A stretch of 49,357 bases of DNA from assembly GCF_002920535.1 (NCBI RefSeq), contig NZ_PQSS01000056.1, positions 1 to 49,357 on the forward strand, in the 5' to 3' direction. Shown here piece by piece: positions 10,561-19,239 of the stretch (position 1 is its first letter; every line of letters begins with the position of its first letter). This DNA is from Streptomyces sp. Ru71 (GTDB taxonomy: Bacteria > Actinomycetota > Actinomycetes > Streptomycetales > Streptomycetaceae). Below the pieces are notes generated by a model that was given only the letters and a program-made list of their open reading frames with translations, searched no databases and was not told the origin of the DNA. A program made the translations under genes and the position numbers.

Positions 10561-11840
10561 ACGCGCTGAACACGCCCCTGGCCGAGCTGGACCCCGAGGT
10601 GCACGACGCCCTCCGCGCGGAGCTGCACCGCCAGCAGTCCACCCTGGAGATGATCGCCTCCGAGAACTTCGCGCCCATCGCGGTGATGGAGGCCCAGGGC
10701 TCGGTCGCGACCAACAAGTACGCCGAGGGCTACCCCGGCCGCCGCTACTACGGCGGCTGCGAACACGTCGACGTCACCGAGCGGCTCGCCATCGAGCGGG
10801 TCAAGTCCCTCTTCGGGGCCTCCTACGCCAACGTCCAGCCGCACTCGGGCGCGCAGGCCAACACCGCCGTCTTCTTCGCCCTGCTCCAGCCCGGTGACAC
10901 CGTCATGGGCCTCGACCTCGCGCACGGCGGCCACCTCACCCACGGCATGCGCATCAACTACAGCGGCAAGATGCTCAACGTCGTGCCCTACCACGTCTGT
11001 GAGGCGGACAACCTCGTCGACATGGACGAGGTGGAGCGGCTCGCCAAGGAACACCGCCCGAAGATGATCATCGCGGGCTGGTCGGCGTACCCCAGGCAGC
11101 TGGACTTCGCGGCCTTCCGCCGGATCGCCGACGAGGTCGGCGCCCTCCTCATGGTCGACATGGCGCACTTCGCGGGCCTGGTCGCCGCCGGACTGCACCC
11201 GAGCCCCGTGCCGCACGCGCACGTGGTCACCACCACCACGCACAAGACCCTCGGCGGCCCCCGCGGCGGCGTCATCCTCACCAACGACGCCGATCTCGCC
11301 AAGAAGATCAACTCCGCGGTGTTCCCGGGCATGCAGGGCGGCCCGCTGGAGCACGTCATCGCCGCCAAGGCGGTCTCCTTCAAGGTCGCGGCCTCCCCCG
11401 AGTTCGCCGAACGCCAGGCCCGCACCCTGGCCGGCGCGCACCTGCTCGCCGAGCGGCTCAGCCGCCCCGACGCCGCAGCGGCCGGCGTGAAGGTGCTGAC
11501 CGGAGGCACGGACGTCCACCTCGTCCTCGTCGACCTGCGCGACTCGCCCCTGGACGGCAAGCAGGCCGAGGACCTCCTGCACCGGATCGGCATCACGGTC
11601 AACCGCAACGCCGTCCCCTTCGACCCGCGCCCGCCCATGGTCACCTCCGGCCTGCGCATCGGCACCCCGGCCCTGGCCACCCGCGGCTTCAGCGAGGCCG
11701 ACTTCGCCGAGGTCGCCGACGTCATCGCGCTCGCGCTCCAGCCCGATCCGGACGTTCCCGCGCTGCGCGCCCGCACCGAGGCCCTCGCGGCCAAGCGCCC
11801 GCTCTACCCGCACCTCTCGCACGACGGAGACGCCCGATGA
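10557..11840 (+). CDS. glyA: Serine hydroxymethyltransferase
   Basis: A 427-residue PLP enzyme that interconverts glycine plus methylene-THF and serine plus THF. The PLP lysine is Lys230 in TTTTHKTLGGPRGG. The substrate and folate motifs SENF, YAEGYPGRRYYGG and QPHSGAQAN are intact. ATG overlaps the folD stop and its own stop overlaps soxB, both by 4 bases, so the three genes are tightly coupled. In this setting it probably works toward serine, using glycine and methylene-THF that both arise from sarcosine; serine can then be deaminated by the nearby L-serine dehydratase. Confidence 0.95.
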   Translation: MNALNTPLAELDPEVHDALRAELHRQQSTLEMIASENFAPIAVMEAQGSVATNKYAEGYPGRRYYGGCEHVDVTERLAIERVKSLFGASYANVQPHSGAQANTAVFFALLQPGDTVMGLDLAHGGHLTHGMRINYSGKMLNVVPYHVCEADNLVDMDEVERLAKEHRPKMIIAGWSAYPRQLDFAAFRRIADEVGALLMVDMAHFAGLVAAGLHPSPVPHAHVVTTTTHKTLGGPRGGVILTNDADLAKKINSAVFPGMQGGPLEHVIAAKAVSFKVAASPEFAERQARTLAGAHLLAERLSRPDAAAAGVKVLTGGTDVHLVLVDLRDSPLDGKQAEDLLHRIGITVNRNAVPFDPRPPMVTSGLRIGTPALATRGFSEADFAEVADVIALALQPDPDVPALRARTEALAAKRPLYPHLSHDGDAR

Positions 11841-13069
11841 GCCCCCGCACCCCCGGCGCCGACCTCCCCGACCACCCCGACTTCCTGTGGCGCAACCCCG
11901 ACCCCAAGCCGTCCTACGACGTCGTCATCGTCGGCGGCGGCGGACACGGCCTGGCCACCGCGCACTACCTGGCGAAGAACCACGGCATCACCAACGTCGC
12001 CGTGCTGGAGAAGGGCTGGCTCGCGGGCGGCAACATGGCCCGCAACACCACGATCATCCGCTCCAACTACCTGTGGGACGAGAGCGCCGGCATCTACGAG
12101 CACGCCCTGAAGCTGTGGGAGGGGCTGGAGGAGGAGCTGGACTACCCGATCCTCTTCTCCCAGCGCGGTGTGCTCAACCTCGCGCACAGCCTCCAGGACG
12201 TCCGTGACAGCGTGCGCCGCGTGGAGGCCAACCGCCTCAACGGCGTGGACGCCGAATGGCTGGACGCGGATCAGGTCAAAGAGGTCTGCCCGATCGTCAA
12301 CACCTCGCCCGACGTGCGCTACCCGGTCCTCGGCGGCACCTACCAGCCGCGCGCCGGCATCGCCAAGCACGACTACGTGGCCTGGGGCTTCGCCCGCTCC
12401 GCGGACGCGGCCGGCATCGACATCATCCAGAACTGCGAGGTCACCGGCCTGGACGTGGTCGGCGGCCGGGTCGTGGGCGTACAGACCACACGAGGCCCGA
12501 TCGCGGCCGGCAAGGTGGCCCTGTGCTCGGCCGGCCACACCTCGGTCCTCGCGGCCATGGCCGGCATCGAACTGCCCGTCCAGAGCCACCCGTTGCAGGC
12601 CCTGGTCTCCGAACTCCTGGAGCCGGTGCACCCGACGGTCGTCATGTCCAACGCCGTCCACGTGTACGTCAGCCAGGCGCACAAGGGCGAGCTGGTGATG
12701 GGCGCGGGCATCGACGCGTACAACTCCTACACCCAGCGCGGCGCGTTCCACATCATCGAGGAGCAGATGTCCGCCGCGCTGGAACTCTTCCCGGTGTTCG
12801 CGCGCGCCCACGTGCTGCGCACCTGGGGCGGCATCGTCGACGTCAGCCCCGACGCCTCGCCCATCGTCGGCCTCTCCCCGGTCGACAACCTCTATCTCAA
12901 CTGCGGCTGGGGCACCGGCGGTTTCAAGGCGACCCCAGGCGTCGGCTGGGTGTACGCCCACACCATCGCCCACGACACGCCCCACGCCCTGAACGCCCCC
13001 TTCTCGCTCGACCGTTTCACCACCGGCGCGCTCGTCGACGAGCACGGCGCTGCCGCGGTGGCCCACTAG
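11837..13069 (+). CDS. soxB: Heterotetrameric sarcosine oxidase, beta subunit
   Basis: A 410-residue flavoprotein of the TSOX beta family. The dinucleotide-binding motif GGGGHG is at 33-38, followed by GNMARNTTIIRSNYL. His178 in AGIAKHDYVAWGF corresponds to the region where the family attaches FMN covalently. The beta subunit holds the sarcosine-oxidising flavin site of the complex made with the delta, alpha and gamma subunits encoded next. ATG overlaps the glyA stop. The next gene begins 9 bases after its stop, behind AGGAG. Confidence 0.94.
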   Translation: MSPRTPGADLPDHPDFLWRNPDPKPSYDVVIVGGGGHGLATAHYLAKNHGITNVAVLEKGWLAGGNMARNTTIIRSNYLWDESAGIYEHALKLWEGLEEELDYPILFSQRGVLNLAHSLQDVRDSVRRVEANRLNGVDAEWLDADQVKEVCPIVNTSPDVRYPVLGGTYQPRAGIAKHDYVAWGFARSADAAGIDIIQNCEVTGLDVVGGRVVGVQTTRGPIAAGKVALCSAGHTSVLAAMAGIELPVQSHPLQALVSELLEPVHPTVVMSNAVHVYVSQAHKGELVMGAGIDAYNSYTQRGAFHIIEEQMSAALELFPVFARAHVLRTWGGIVDVSPDASPIVGLSPVDNLYLNCGWGTGGFKATPGVGWVYAHTIAHDTPHALNAPFSLDRFTTGALVDEHGAAAVAH

Positions 13070-13078
13070 GAGCCGACC

Positions 13079-16000
13079 ATGCTGCTGATCTCCTGCCCGT
13101 GGTGCGGGCCCCGCGACGAGGCCGAGTTCCACTACGGCGGCCAGGCCCATGTGCCCTACCCGGAGGACCCCGCCGCCCTCAGCGACGAGGAGTGGGCCCG
13201 CTACCTGTTCTTCCGCGACAACCCCAAGGGACCCTTCGCCGAGCGCTGGAGCCACGCGGCGGGCTGCCGCAAGTGGTTCAACGCGGTGCGCAACACGGCG
13301 ACGAACGAGATCCTGGCGATCTACAAGACGGACGAGCCCCGCCCGGAGAGGCTGGAGCCGCGTCCGGCCACGTCCCAGCCGAGCGCGATCACTTCTCAGC
13401 CCAGTCCGGCGCAAGCAACCCGTCCGGCGCTTGAGGACGAGGCCCGTTCATGGCCGTCGGGGGTCCAGGGGGCGCAGCCCCCTGGCGGGGCCGAAGCGGC
13501 GGAGCCCCTTCAGGCCGGGAAGGGCAGGGGCGGCGGAAGCGAGTCCCAGCCGTTCCGCACCCCCACCGGCGGCCGGATCGACCGCAACACCCCCCTCACC
13601 TTCACCTTCGACGGCAAGGAGTACCGCGGCTACCGGGGCGACACCCTCGCCTCCGCCCTTCTCGCCAACGGCGTCATCCAGGCCGGCACCAGCATCAAGC
13701 TCGGCCGCCCCCGCGGCATCTTCTCCGCCGGCGTCGAGGAACCCAACGCGGTCGTCCAGATCGAGGCCCCCTTCCCCGAGCCCATGCTCCCCGCCCCCGC
13801 GGTCGAGCTGTACGACGGCCTGGCCGCGAGCAGCCTGCCCGGCCAGGGCCGCCTCGCCACCGAACCCGACCCCGCCCGCTACGACGCCCTGCACGCCCAC
13901 TGCGACCTGCTGGTGGTCGGCGCGGGCCCGGCCGGCCTCGCCGCGGCGGCGGCGGCAGCCGAGAGCGGCGCCCGCGTCATCCTCGCCGACGACCAGCCCG
14001 AGCCGGGCGGCAGCCTGCTGGGCACCGGTGAGCACCTCGACTGGGTCGCCGAGACCCGGGCCCGGCTCGACCTCGCCCCCGAGGTGCGCGTCCTGCGCCG
14101 CACCACGGTCTTCGGCTACTACGACGACAACCACCTCCTCGCCGTCGAGCGCCGCACCAATCACCTCGGCGCCGCCGCCCCCGAGAACGTCTCCCGCGAG
14201 CGGGTCTGGCGCATCCGTGCCCGGCGCGTGGTCCTCGCGACCGGCGCCCACGAGCGCTCGCTGGCGTTCGGCGACAACGACCGGCCCGGCGTGATGCTGG
14301 CGTCTTCCGCCCGGACCTACCTGCACCGCTACGCCGTCGTCCCCGGCCGGCACGCCGTCGTGTTCACCACCAACGACAGCGCCTACGCCGCCGCGCTCGA
14401 CCTGGCGGCGGCGGGCGTGCAGATCGCGGCGATCGTCGACACCCGGCCGGAGCCGGGGGAGTGGGCGCAGCGCGCCCGGTCCGCCGGGATCGAGGTGCTC
14501 GCCGGGCACGCGGTCACCGGCACGGAGGGCGGTGCCCGCCTCACCGCCGTGACCGTCGCCCCGTTCGGCCAGAGCGCCGGGCAGCGGGAGTTCGCCGTCG
14601 ACCTGCTGCTGGTCTCCGGCGGCTGGAACCCGGTCGCGCACCTGTTCAGCCAGTCCGGCGGCAAGCTCCGTCACGACGACACGCTCGGCACGTTCGTGCC
14701 CGACAGCGCCCGTCAGGCGGTCGAGGTCGCGGGCAGCGCCAACGGCACCTTCGATCTCGCCGCGGCGCTCTCCGAGGGCGCGGCGGCCGGTGCCCGTGCT
14801 CTCGCGGCCGAGGGCTACACCGCCGTCACGCCCGCCCTCCCGGCCGTGGCCGCGCAGCCGCACACCCCGCCCATGCAGGTCTTCACGATCCCCACCTCCA
14901 CCGGAGCGCCCCGCTTCGTCGACCTCCAGCGCGACGTCACCGTCGACGACCTGGCCCGGGCCACCGGTGCGGGCCTGCGCTCGGTGGAGCACACCAAGCG
15001 CTACACCACCGCCGGCACCGGCGGCGACCAGGGCCGCACCGCCGGCGTGCTGGCGAGCGGGGTCGTCGCCGAACTCCTCGGCGTGGACGTCTCCGGGCTC
15101 GGCCTGCCGACCTTCCGCCCGCCGTACACCCCGGTCTCCTTCGCCGCCCTCGCGGGCCGCGACCGGGGCGCGCTGAGCGACCCGGTCCGCACGACGGCCC
15201 TGCACGAGTGGCATGTGGCGCACGGCGCCCTGTTCGAGAACGTCGGCCAGTGGAAGCGGCCCTGGTACTACCCGCAGCCCGGCGAGGACATGGAGGCGGC
15301 CGTCCTGCGCGAGTGCCGCGCCGCCCGCGAGAGCGTCGCCTTCATGGACGCCTCCACCCTCGGCAAGATCGACGTGCAGGGCCCGGACGCGGCGGTCTTC
15401 CTCGACCGGCTCTACACCAACATGATGAGCACCCTGAAGGTCGGCATGATCCGCTACGGCGTGATGTGCCGCCTGGACGGGATGGTCTTCGACGACGGCA
15501 CGGTCATCCGGCTCGACCGGGACCGGTTCCTGGTCACCACCACGACCGGCAACGCGGCCGCCGTCCTGGACTGGATGGAGGAGTGGCTGCAGACCGAGTG
15601 GCCCGAGCTGAAGGTGCACTGCACCTCGGTCACCGAGCAGTGGGCCACCGTCGCCCTGGTCGGTCCGAAGTCCCGCGAGGTGCTCGGCTCGCTCGCGCCC
15701 GAACTGGCCGTCTCCAACGACGACTTCCCGTTCATGGCGTGGCGGGAGACGAGGGTCGCCGGCATCGAGGCGCGGGTGTGCCGGATCTCCTTCTCCGGTG
15801 AACTCGCCTACGAGATCAACGTCTCGCCGTGGGACGCGCTCACCCTGTGGGAGGCGCTGTACGAGGCCGGCGCCCCGTACGGCATCACCCCGTACGGCAC
15901 CGAGACCATGCACGTCCTGCGCGCCGAGAAGGGCTACCCGATCATCGGCCAGGACACCGACGGCACGGTCACCCCGCAGGACCTCGGCATGAGCTGGGCG

Positions 16001-16360
16001 GTGTCGAAGAAGAAGCCCGACTTCATCGGCAAGCGCTCCTACGCCCGCGCCGACACCGTCCGCCCCGACCGCAAGCAGCTCGTGGGGCTGCTGCCGGACG
16101 ACCCGGGCACCTTCCTCCCGGAGGGCACCCATCTGGTCGCCGACAGCGAACTGCCCGCCCCGCCCGTGCCGATGCTCGGCCACGTCACCTCCAGCTACCG
16201 CAGCGCGGCGCTCGGCCGTACCTTCGCGCTCGCCCTGATCAAGGGCGGCCGGGAGCGCATCGGCGAACGCCTCTACGCACCCGTCGGTGACCGGCTGGTC
16301 CCGGTGACCGTGGCAAGCCCCGTCCTCTTCGACCCCGAGGGAGCCCGCCGCGATGGCTGA
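13079..16360 (+). CDS. soxDA: Sarcosine oxidase delta-alpha fusion protein (SoxD-SoxA in one frame)
   Basis: A 1093-residue open frame. Residues 1-88 are a complete SoxD with a zinc-site pattern Cys6, Cys9, His59, Cys63. Residues about 157-1093 are SoxA: a Fer2-like N-domain (TFTFDGKEYRGYRGDTL), an NAD/FAD-binding domain starting VVGAGPAGLAA (about 278) and C-terminal GCV_T/GCV_T_C domains that receive the methyl group on THF. They are joined by a Pro/Ala/Gly-rich linker (about 89-156). I see no stop and no ATG or GTG in frame across the junction, so SoxA has no start of its own. SoxD and SoxA are normally separate genes. The ATG at 13079 follows AGGAG, and the stop overlaps soxG by 8 bases. 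Confidence 0.9.
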   Translation: MLLISCPWCGPRDEAEFHYGGQAHVPYPEDPAALSDEEWARYLFFRDNPKGPFAERWSHAAGCRKWFNAVRNTATNEILAIYKTDEPRPERLEPRPATSQPSAITSQPSPAQATRPALEDEARSWPSGVQGAQPPGGAEAAEPLQAGKGRGGGSESQPFRTPTGGRIDRNTPLTFTFDGKEYRGYRGDTLASALLANGVIQAGTSIKLGRPRGIFSAGVEEPNAVVQIEAPFPEPMLPAPAVELYDGLAASSLPGQGRLATEPDPARYDALHAHCDLLVVGAGPAGLAAAAAAAESGARVILADDQPEPGGSLLGTGEHLDWVAETRARLDLAPEVRVLRRTTVFGYYDDNHLLAVERRTNHLGAAAPENVSRERVWRIRARRVVLATGAHERSLAFGDNDRPGVMLASSARTYLHRYAVVPGRHAVVFTTNDSAYAAALDLAAAGVQIAAIVDTRPEPGEWAQRARSAGIEVLAGHAVTGTEGGARLTAVTVAPFGQSAGQREFAVDLLLVSGGWNPVAHLFSQSGGKLRHDDTLGTFVPDSARQAVEVAGSANGTFDLAAALSEGAAAGARALAAEGYTAVTPALPAVAAQPHTPPMQVFTIPTSTGAPRFVDLQRDVTVDDLARATGAGLRSVEHTKRYTTAGTGGDQGRTAGVLASGVVAELLGVDVSGLGLPTFRPPYTPVSFAALAGRDRGALSDPVRTTALHEWHVAHGALFENVGQWKRPWYYPQPGEDMEAAVLRECRAARESVAFMDASTLGKIDVQGPDAAVFLDRLYTNMMSTLKVGMIRYGVMCRLDGMVFDDGTVIRLDRDRFLVTTTTGNAAAVLDWMEEWLQTEWPELKVHCTSVTEQWATVALVGPKSREVLGSLAPELAVSNDDFPFMAWRETRVAGIEARVCRISFSGELAYEINVSPWDALTLWEALYEAGAPYGITPYGTETMHVLRAEKGYPIIGQDTDGTVTPQDLGMSWAVSKKKPDFIGKRSYARADTVRPDRKQLVGLLPDDPGTFLPEGTHLVADSELPAPPVPMLGHVTSSYRSAALGRTFALALIKGGRERIGERLYAPVGDRLVPVTVASPVLFDPEGARRDG
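13428..13538. repeat. Dispersed intergenic-type repeat forming the SoxD-SoxA linker
   Basis: The stretch begins CCGTCCGGCGCTTGAGGACG and continues to a hairpin with perfect 8-bp arms, CCAGGGGG (13465-13472) and CCCCCTGG (13478-13485). From memory, sequences of this kind are scattered between genes in many Streptomyces genomes. Here it is in frame and translated, encoding a low-complexity linker. The exact ends are uncertain. Confidence 0.55.
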
Positions 16361-16955
16361 CACCGCCCTGACCGCACGGCAGCGCAGCCCCCTGGCGCAT
16401 GCCGCCCCCCGCCTGGCCGCCGCGACCCGCGCCTCCCGCGGCGCGATCCGGCTGGCCGAACTGCCCCTGCTGGCCCAGGTGAACGTCCGCCTGGACGCCA
16501 AAGGCCCGGGGGCCGACGCCGTCGGACTCGCCCTGGGCCTGCAGCTGCCCCTGGAACCCAACACCGTGGTGCACGCCGGGGAGCTGACCGCGGTGTGGCT
16601 CGGCCCCGACGAGTGGCTCGTCGTGGGCCGGCCCGGCACCCAGCGGGAGCTGGAGAGCCGGATCCGCGAGGCCGCCGGCCAGGAGCACGTCTCCGTCACC
16701 GACGTCTCCGCCCAGCGCACCACCCTCCTGGTCGGCGGGCCGCGCGCCCGCGACCTGCTGGCCCACGGCTGCTCCCTGGACCTGCACCCGCGCGCCTTCG
16801 GACCCGGGCGCAGCGCCCAGACGACGCTGGCGCGCACCCAGGTCGTCCTGGTGGCCCGCGACGAGCCCCGGGCCGGTTTCTGGGTCCTGGTGCGGTCCTC
16901 GTTCGCCGGCTATCTGACGGACTGGCTGCTGGACGCGGCCGTGGAGTACCGGTGA
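16353..16955 (+). CDS. soxG: Sarcosine oxidase, gamma subunit
   Basis: A 200-residue SoxG-family protein, the usual length. It has the family stretch AVWLGPDEWLVVGRPG followed by SVTDVSAQRTTLLVGGPRARDLLAHGCSLDLHP, which resembles half of a GcvT fold. Its ATG overlaps the end of the delta-alpha gene by 8 bases (ATGGCTGA). Family knowledge: it is a structural subunit of the heterotetrameric oxidase. All four TSOX modules are therefore present here, carried on three polypeptides. Confidence 0.92.
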   Translation: MADTALTARQRSPLAHAAPRLAAATRASRGAIRLAELPLLAQVNVRLDAKGPGADAVGLALGLQLPLEPNTVVHAGELTAVWLGPDEWLVVGRPGTQRELESRIREAAGQEHVSVTDVSAQRTTLLVGGPRARDLLAHGCSLDLHPRAFGPGRSAQTTLARTQVVLVARDEPRAGFWVLVRSSFAGYLTDWLLDAAVEYR

Positions 16956-16992
16956 ACGGCGATGCGGCCGTGACGATCGCGGCCGGGTCGCC

Positions 16993-17913
16993 GTGACCGC
17001 CACGGCCGACGCCGCCACCACCGCCCGCCCGGGCCTGCCGCGGCTGCACCCGTCCGGGCTGCCGCGGCCCGGGCGGGCGTTGGTGATGGGCGTCGTCAAC
17101 GTCACCCCGGACTCCTTCTCCGACGGCGGACGCTCCTACGCGCCGGAGGCGGCCGTCGCGCACGGGCTCGCCCTGCTGGAGCAGGGCGCCGACATCGTGG
17201 ACGTGGGCGGGGAGTCGACCCGCCCCGGCGCGGTGCGCCCGCCGGTGCAGGAGGAGCTGCGGCGCGTCCTGCCCGTGGTGCGGGAGCTCGCCGCGGCCGG
17301 GGCGACCGTCAGCGTCGACACCATGCGGGCCGAGGTCGCCGCCCGTGCCCTCGACGCGGGGGCACGGCTGGTCAACGACGTCTCGGGCGGCCTCGCCGAC
17401 CCGGCGATGCCGGCGCTGATGGCCCGCGCCCAGGCGCCGTACGTCGTGATGCACTGGCGCGGCCACTCCGCCGGCATGCAGGCGAACGCGGTGTACGACG
17501 ACGTCGTCGCGGACGTCGTCGACGAGCTGCGCCTGCGGATCGACGCCGCGCTGGACGCGGGCGTGCGGCCCGAGTGTCTGATCGTCGACCCCGGGCTGGG
17601 CTTCGCCAAGACCACCGGGAACAACTGGGAGCTGCTGGGCCGGCTCGACGAGATCCACGCCCTCGGCCTGCCCGTCCTGGTGGGTGCCTCCCGCAAGGCC
17701 TTCCTCGGCGAGGTCCTGGCCGACCCGGCGACGGGACGCCCGCGCCCGGCGCCCCTGCGCGACACCGCGACCACCGCGGTGTCCGTCCTGGCCGCCGCAC
17801 GGGGCGCGTGGTGCCTGCGCGTGCACGACGTGGCCGCGACGCTCGACGCGGTACGGGTGACGGCCCGCTGGGGCGCCGAGACCCGGACGACGCCCGTCCA
17901 CCAGCCCCTCTAG
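16993..17913 (+). CDS. folP: Dihydropteroate synthase
   Basis: A 306-residue DHPS that joins p-aminobenzoate to the pterin pyrophosphate in folate synthesis. The signature VMGVVNVTPDSFSDGG, the pterin-binding GGESTRPGA, DPGLGFAKT and the terminal-region ASRKAFLGEVL are present. The start is GTG at 16993, 37 bases after soxG on the same strand. The other folate-synthesis genes (folE, folB, folK) are not here, so this is probably an additional copy attached to the sarcosine operon, which would raise the folate supply for methyl acceptance. Whether a second folP exists elsewhere in this genome is not visible. Confidence 0.93.
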   Translation: MTATADAATTARPGLPRLHPSGLPRPGRALVMGVVNVTPDSFSDGGRSYAPEAAVAHGLALLEQGADIVDVGGESTRPGAVRPPVQEELRRVLPVVRELAAAGATVSVDTMRAEVAARALDAGARLVNDVSGGLADPAMPALMARAQAPYVVMHWRGHSAGMQANAVYDDVVADVVDELRLRIDAALDAGVRPECLIVDPGLGFAKTTGNNWELLGRLDEIHALGLPVLVGASRKAFLGEVLADPATGRPRPAPLRDTATTAVSVLAAARGAWCLRVHDVAATLDAVRVTARWGAETRTTPVHQPL

Positions 17914-17948
17914 ACTGCCGGGGCAGGTACGGCGCCGGCCCGGCCGCC

Positions 17949-18320
17949 GTGGCCGGCGCGCTCTCGCACCGCATGCTGGATCTGGTCGGGCGGACCCGGC
18001 CGGGGCCGCTCCGGCCGCGCACGCACGAGCTGGGCACCTACCTCGGCATCCGGGAGAACGGCAGACTGGTGGCGATGGCCGGCGAGCGGCTGAGGCCCCC
18101 GGGCTGGACGGAGATCAGCGCCGTGTGCACCGCCCCCGAGGCACGCGCGCGGGGCCACGCCGTCCGGCTGGTGGGCACGCTGGCCGCCCGTGTCGTGGCG
18201 CGCGGCGATCGTCCGTTCCCGCACGTGGCAGAGGCCGGCACCGGGGCGGTCGCGCTGTACGAGCGGCTCGGGTTCACGACGCGGCGGCGGGTGAGCTTCC
18301 GCGGTTTCCGCACCTCGTGA
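17949..18320 (+). pseudogene. Remnant of a GNAT (FR47-like) acetyltransferase, N-terminal part missing
   Basis: The frame ending at 18320 encodes the C-terminal half of an FR47-type N-acetyltransferase: RPRTHELGTYLGIRENGRLVAMAGERL, the acetyl-CoA strand EISAVCTAPEARARGHAVRLV and the closing ALYERLGFTTRRRVSF. GTG 17949 would give 123 residues and ATG 17973 gives 115, against about 220 for intact relatives as I know them. Coding similarity begins right after the folP stop. I read it as a 5'-truncated relic left when the operon end was joined here, though a short functional protein is not excluded. Confidence 0.6.
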
Positions 18321-18341
18321 CGGCTTCGCGCCGCCGACGGC

Positions 18342-19139
18342 TCAGCCGACGTATCCCATCCGGTGGCTGATCTCCTGCGCTCCCTTGACCAGCAGGGGCG
18401 CCAGCTCGTGCATCCGCTCCTCGGTGAAGCGGTACGCGGGGCCGGAGGCGCTGATCGCGGCGATGACCTCGCCGTGGTGTGCACGGATGGGGGCTGCCAT
18501 GGCGTGCAGCCCGATCTCCAGCTCCTCCATGGTGACGGCGTATCCGCGCTCCCGCGCCTCGTCGAGGTCCTTCTCCAGCCTGGTCCGGGCGGTCAGGGTG
18601 TGCGGGGTGAGCTTCTGCAGCCCGGAGGCCGCGAGCACCTCGTCGCGCTGGGACGCGGGCAGATGGGCGAGCAGGATCTTGCCGCTGGATGTGGCGTGCA
18701 CCGGGGTGAGCTGTCCGACCCAGTTGTGGGTGCCGACGGCGCCCGGTCCGCGTACCTGGTACAGGTTGACGGCGTAATGCTCCTGCAGGACGGCGATGTT
18801 GACCGTCTCGCCGATCTCCTCGCTGAGCCGCTCGCACACCTCCCGGCCCTGCTGGGTGATGTCGAGGCGGCCCGTGACCGCGCCGGCCAGGCGTACGATC
18901 CCGAAGCCGAGCCGGTACTTGCCGCGCTCGCCCGCCTGTTCCACGAGGCCGCGCGCCTCCAGGGCGCCGAGCAGGCGGAACGCGGTCGACTTGTGGACGT
19001 CTATCTCGGCGGCGACCTCGCTGACGCCGGCCTCGCCGCGCTGGGCGAGGATCTCCAGGACACTCACGGCACGGTCGACGGACTGCACCCCGTTCACCGC
19101 GGGCCCCGCTGTTTCGCTATCTGCGGTGTAGTTGCTCAT
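18342..19139 (-). CDS. IclR-family transcriptional regulator, likely local regulator of the island
   Basis: A 265-residue IclR protein. The N-terminal winged helix-turn-helix is at about 20-80 (VDRAVSVLEILAQ, VAAEIDVHKSTAFRLLGALEARGLV). The C-terminal effector domain contains HATSSGKILLAHLP and ends with YRFTEERMHELAPLL. The start ATG at 19139 has no ribosome site: TATAGT lies 7 bases upstream, so the message is probably leaderless. An inverted repeat TAGTTGC-N7-GCAACTA covers the -10 and the start codon, implying autoregulation. The same GTTGC-N7-GCAAC motif recurs at the other promoters of the island. Effector unknown; betaine, sarcosine or glycine are guesses. Confidence 0.92.
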   Translation of the reverse strand: MSNYTADSETAGPAVNGVQSVDRAVSVLEILAQRGEAGVSEVAAEIDVHKSTAFRLLGALEARGLVEQAGERGKYRLGFGIVRLAGAVTGRLDITQQGREVCERLSEEIGETVNIAVLQEHYAVNLYQVRGPGAVGTHNWVGQLTPVHATSSGKILLAHLPASQRDEVLAASGLQKLTPHTLTARTRLEKDLDEARERGYAVTMEELEIGLHAMAAPIRAHHGEVIAAISASGPAYRFTEERMHELAPLLVKGAQEISHRMGYVG

Positions 19140-19151
19140 GGCGCAACTATA
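19129..19151 (-). promoter_or_regulatory. iclR -10 box, start codon and overlapping operator
   Basis: On the minus strand, TATAGT (19151-19146) is followed by 6 bases and then ATG. The perfect 7-bp arms TAGTTGC/GCAACTA (19129-19135, 19143-19149) with a 7-bp spacer overlap both. This is the cleanest single copy of the island operator. I see no good -35. Confidence 0.7.
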
Positions 19152-19194
19152 GGCGCGTCAGGGCCCGGTGAACCCGAGAGTGCACAGGGAATAT

Positions 19195-19226
19195 ACGACG
19201 GCCCCTCCTGTCATGGGGGCCGTCGT
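19195..19226 (-). terminator. Terminator between purU copy 2 and iclR
   Basis: A perfect 11-bp stem (19195-19205 with 19216-19226) closes a 10-base loop just after the purU stop at 19240. It separates the purU transcript from iclR on the same strand. Confidence 0.72.
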
Positions 19227-19239
19227 GGATTCACCGGTC

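Noticed and set aside
13448..16837. A 1129-codon minus-strand open frame opposite soxDA and soxG
   Set aside because: It has shadow composition and no domains, whereas the sense strand encodes recognisable SoxA and SoxG.
17574..18320. A 248-codon frame ending in the acetyltransferase remnant
   Set aside because: Its first part is a shadow of folP. Only the portion after about 17920 resembles a GNAT protein.
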